DNA of 8,355 nucleotides from Bacillota bacterium (lineage in GTDB: Bacteria; Bacillota; Bacilli; Alicyclobacillales; SLC66). The notes under the pieces are model-generated. The model worked only from the letters and a program-made list of their open reading frames with translations. It ran no database searches and had not been told where the DNA came from. Below, piece by piece: positions 6,878-8,355 of the stretch. The position numbers and the translations under genes are program-made. Positions within the stretch are counted from its first letter, which is position 1. Each line of letters starts with the position of its first letter. The stretch is taken from NCBI GenBank assembly GCA_021820825.1, contig JAKADD010000094.1, positions 1-8,355 on the forward strand. The letters are read 5' to 3'.

Positions 6878-6883
6878 AACCGG

Positions 6884-7114
6884 GTGGTTACTTTGACGCG
6901 TATCAGCGGCGCTCCATTCTCCGTCAATGCGACGATGATCGAACTGGTTGAAGCCACGCCAGACACCGTAATCACACTGTTTTCCGGTCGCAAATACGTT
7001 GTCCAGGAAGAAGCGATGGAGGTCACCAGACTGATTACCGAATACTATCGGCAGATTGGATTGCAAGGAATACACGCTGTAAAATGGGGGCTTCAGGTGA
7101 GACATGAGTCGTAA
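6884..7114 (+). CDS. flbD: FlbD/SwrD family flagellar protein
   Basis: The product has 76 residues and the hallmark pattern of the small Bacillota FlbD family (SwrD/YlzI in Bacillus subtilis). It shows VTLTRISG at the start, then EATPDTVITL (23-32), GRKYVV (35-40) and a helical tail. In B. subtilis, SwrD is known to raise flagellar torque and support swarming. It is unrelated to the Caulobacter transcription regulator also called FlbD. GTG 6884 has a well-placed GGGGG (6873-6877). The TAA stop lies inside the fliL start, an 11-base overlap that suggests coupling. The tail after residue 57 (QIGLQGIHAVKWGL) looks longer than the core family needs. The protein has no membrane segment or signal peptide. 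Confidence 0.9.
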   Translation: MVTLTRISGAPFSVNATMIELVEATPDTVITLFSGRKYVVQEEAMEVTRLITEYYRQIGLQGIHAVKWGLQVRHES

Positions 7115-7523
7115 ACGTGTTTCACTCATTATCATTGGGGTTCTGGCAGTGGTGGTTATCGGAGGCGCGCTCGTATACCAGTTTGTGATTAAACCGCAAG
7201 CGCACCAACCGCCGTCTGCGGCTGCGCTGCAATCATGGCAGTACGCCATGAGTCAGATCACAACCAACCTGCAGGGGAGCAGCGTCATTCAGATCCAGTT
7301 GACGCTGCAGGCGCCAAACGGAGCCGTCGCAGCGGAACTCACGGAACGTCAGGCGCAAGTGGATGATGCGGTCATTGGAGTGCTTCATAATCTCTCTTCG
7401 ACGCAGATCATGATGCCTGGCGGTCGTGAACTCATCAAGCAACAGGTTATGAAGCGTGTCAATTCGTTTCTGGTTTCTGGAAAAATCACAGAAGTTTATA
7501 TTGATTCCCTGATCGTGCAATGA
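7104..7523 (+). CDS. fliL: Flagellar basal-body-associated protein FliL
   Basis: FliL is a single-pass inner-membrane protein that surrounds or supports the MotAB stators. The product has 139 residues, close to the 140 of Bacillus subtilis. After a short basic MSRKR it has one transmembrane helix (about 6-28), a linker (KPQAHQPPSA), and an extracytoplasmic domain. The domain ends in the FliL pattern: DDAVIGVLHNLSS, then GRELIKQQVMKRVNSFL, then the final strand ITEVYIDSLIVQ. ATG 7104 follows AGGTGA (7095-7100) and overlaps flbD by 11 bases. Its stop (7521-7523) overlaps the ribosome site of fliM. Sequence is weakly conserved in the family, but topology, C-terminal pattern and the flbD-fliL-fliM order agree. 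Confidence 0.94.
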   Translation: MSRKRVSLIIIGVLAVVVIGGALVYQFVIKPQAHQPPSAAALQSWQYAMSQITTNLQGSSVIQIQLTLQAPNGAVAAELTERQAQVDDAVIGVLHNLSSTQIMMPGGRELIKQQVMKRVNSFLVSGKITEVYIDSLIVQ

Positions 7524-7527
7524 GGAG
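7523..7527 (+). promoter_or_regulatory. Ribosome binding site of fliM
   Basis: AGGAG at 7523-7527 begins within the fliL stop codon (7521-7523) and lies eight bases before ATG 7536. It is the best-matched and best-spaced site in the window. It fixes the fliM start and suggests that fliM translation follows that of fliL. Confidence 0.75.
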
Positions 7528-7535
7528 AGTGAAAC

Positions 7536-8355
7536 ATGCCTGATATATTGTCGCAGGGCGAGATTGACGCACTTCTGACAGCGCTCAGCTCCGGCGAAGT
7601 AACGGCCGAAGATATCCGCCGGGAAGATGGCGCCTCACGCATCAGACCGTATGACTTCAAACGTGCCATGCGATTCTCGAAGGAGCATCTGCGTACAATC
7701 TCGCGCATTCACGAACTCTATTCACGATTGCTCGCCACGTATCTGTCTGTGCAGGCGCGAACTGTTGTGCAGGTGCTGATCGCTTCTGTGGATCAGGTTC
7801 CTTACGAGGAGTTCGTGCGTTCCATACCCGAAGTGACCGTGTTGCATGTCATTGATGTAAAAACACTCGGGGGAAAGTTTTTGGTTGAAATGGGGAACAA
7901 CGTAGCGTCTGCGATGCTTGATCGGCTGCTGGGCGGTTTGGGTCACAAAATTGATGCGGAGCACCGCTTCACGGATATCGACATTCTTGTCATGGAGCGG
8001 CTGTTTGCGCGTTCGCTGCCCTCGCTGAGCGCCGCTTGGGCCGGGATCGCCGATCTGCAGTTTACTTACGATGGTCTCGAAATCAATCCGCAGTTTATAC
8101 AAATTGCCAACCAAAATGATGTTGTCCTTGTTGTTTCACTAGCTGTTTCCATCGGTCCAGTCTCCGGTCTGATCAATCTGTGCATGCCTCACGTTGTGCT
8201 GGAGACAGTCATGCCAAGGCTCAGCAATCGCTTTGCGTTTGCCACGCCGCAGAGAGACGGCGTGGACGCTTCCGTGCAGTCGAGACTGCTGTCCATGCAC
8301 ATGGGGAGCGTCGAAGTCGGACTGAAGGCGGAGATCGGACACACCTCCATTCGTG
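7536..8355 (+). CDS. fliM: Flagellar motor switch protein FliM (partial, 3' truncated by window)
   Basis: The frame is open from ATG 7536 to the window end, giving the first 273 codons. FliM is the central C-ring protein. It binds phosphorylated CheY through its N-terminus and FliG through its middle domain. LSQGEIDALL (5-14) is the canonical CheY-P-binding motif. YDFKRAMRFSKEHLRTISRIH (from about 39) starts the CheC-like middle domain. LLGGLG (131-136) is the GGxG FliG-contact motif. EINPQFIQIANQNDVV and INLCMPHVVLE follow, closely matching Bacillus FliM as I recall it. About 255 of some 330 residues by that comparison are present; the C-terminal SpoA-like domain that pairs with FliN/FliY lies beyond the window. 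The next gene in this layout would be fliY or fliN, which cannot be seen. Confidence 0.97.
   Translation, partial: MPDILSQGEIDALLTALSSGEVTAEDIRREDGASRIRPYDFKRAMRFSKEHLRTISRIHELYSRLLATYLSVQARTVVQVLIASVDQVPYEEFVRSIPEVTVLHVIDVKTLGGKFLVEMGNNVASAMLDRLLGGLGHKIDAEHRFTDIDILVMERLFARSLPSLSAAWAGIADLQFTYDGLEINPQFIQIANQNDVVLVVSLAVSIGPVSGLINLCMPHVVLETVMPRLSNRFAFATPQRDGVDASVQSRLLSMHMGSVEVGLKAEIGHTSIR

Larger units (their letters stand above)
6704..6883. other. Non-coding gap between flgD and flbD
   Basis: No open frame here has a ribosome site or recognisable product. It is by far the longest intergenic stretch in the window, and it occupies the position where flgE is found in the Bacillus subtilis arrangement. 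It contains the hairpin at 6787-6839 and, at its 3' end, the purine-rich leader of flbD. A TTGACG at 6710-6715 has no good -10 partner at 16-18 bases, so I do not call a promoter. Confidence 0.75.

Noticed and set aside
1..8355. CRISPR array, tRNA/rRNA gene, insertion sequence or novel defence system
   Set aside because: Coding flagellar genes fill nearly all of the window, and no spaced direct repeats, transposase motifs or tRNA-like folds were seen.

Overview
This window is a plus-strand slice through the main flagellar (fla/che-type) operon of a motile Gram-positive bacterium. The order fliF'-fliG-fliH-fliI-fliJ-(MotE-like)-fliK-flgD-flbD-fliL-fliM' is the Bacillota layout. The short FlgD, the FlbD/SwrD gene beside fliL, and a MotE/YlxF-like gene between fliJ and fliK all point the same way. 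The DNA looks moderately GC-rich and uses GTG and TTG starts. That would suit an Alicyclobacillus-like or related Bacillota lineage, but this placement is an inference from layout and composition only.

Layout. Bases 1-286 hold the C-terminal end of FliF (MS ring). Bases 299-1309 encode FliG (rotor/switch). Bases 1293-3859 encode the export ATPase module FliH-FliI-FliJ, with overlapping or nearly abutting genes. Bases 3923-4498 encode a membrane-anchored coiled-coil protein of the MotE/YlxF type. Bases 4617-6239 encode a long, low-complexity FliK (hook-length control). Bases 6236-6703 encode FlgD (hook cap). A 180-base non-coding gap follows, holding a strong imperfect hairpin. Then come flbD (6884-7114), fliL (7104-7523) and the first 273 codons of fliM (7536 to the window end).

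The products cooperate in one machine. FliF, FliG and FliM form the MS ring and C ring. FliH, FliI and FliJ energise and feed the type III export gate. FliK and FlgD are export substrates that control and cap the growing hook. FliL and FlbD support stator function and torque. Most junctions overlap or are only a few bases apart, so one polycistronic, translationally coupled transcript is likely. No convincing promoter is visible inside the window.

The main irregularity is the flgD-flbD junction. In the Bacillus subtilis arrangement the hook gene flgE sits about here; here there is only a 180-base gap with a hairpin lacking a U-tract. I see no unknown defence, mobile or RNA-guided system. This is an ordinary core operon with a few local oddities.
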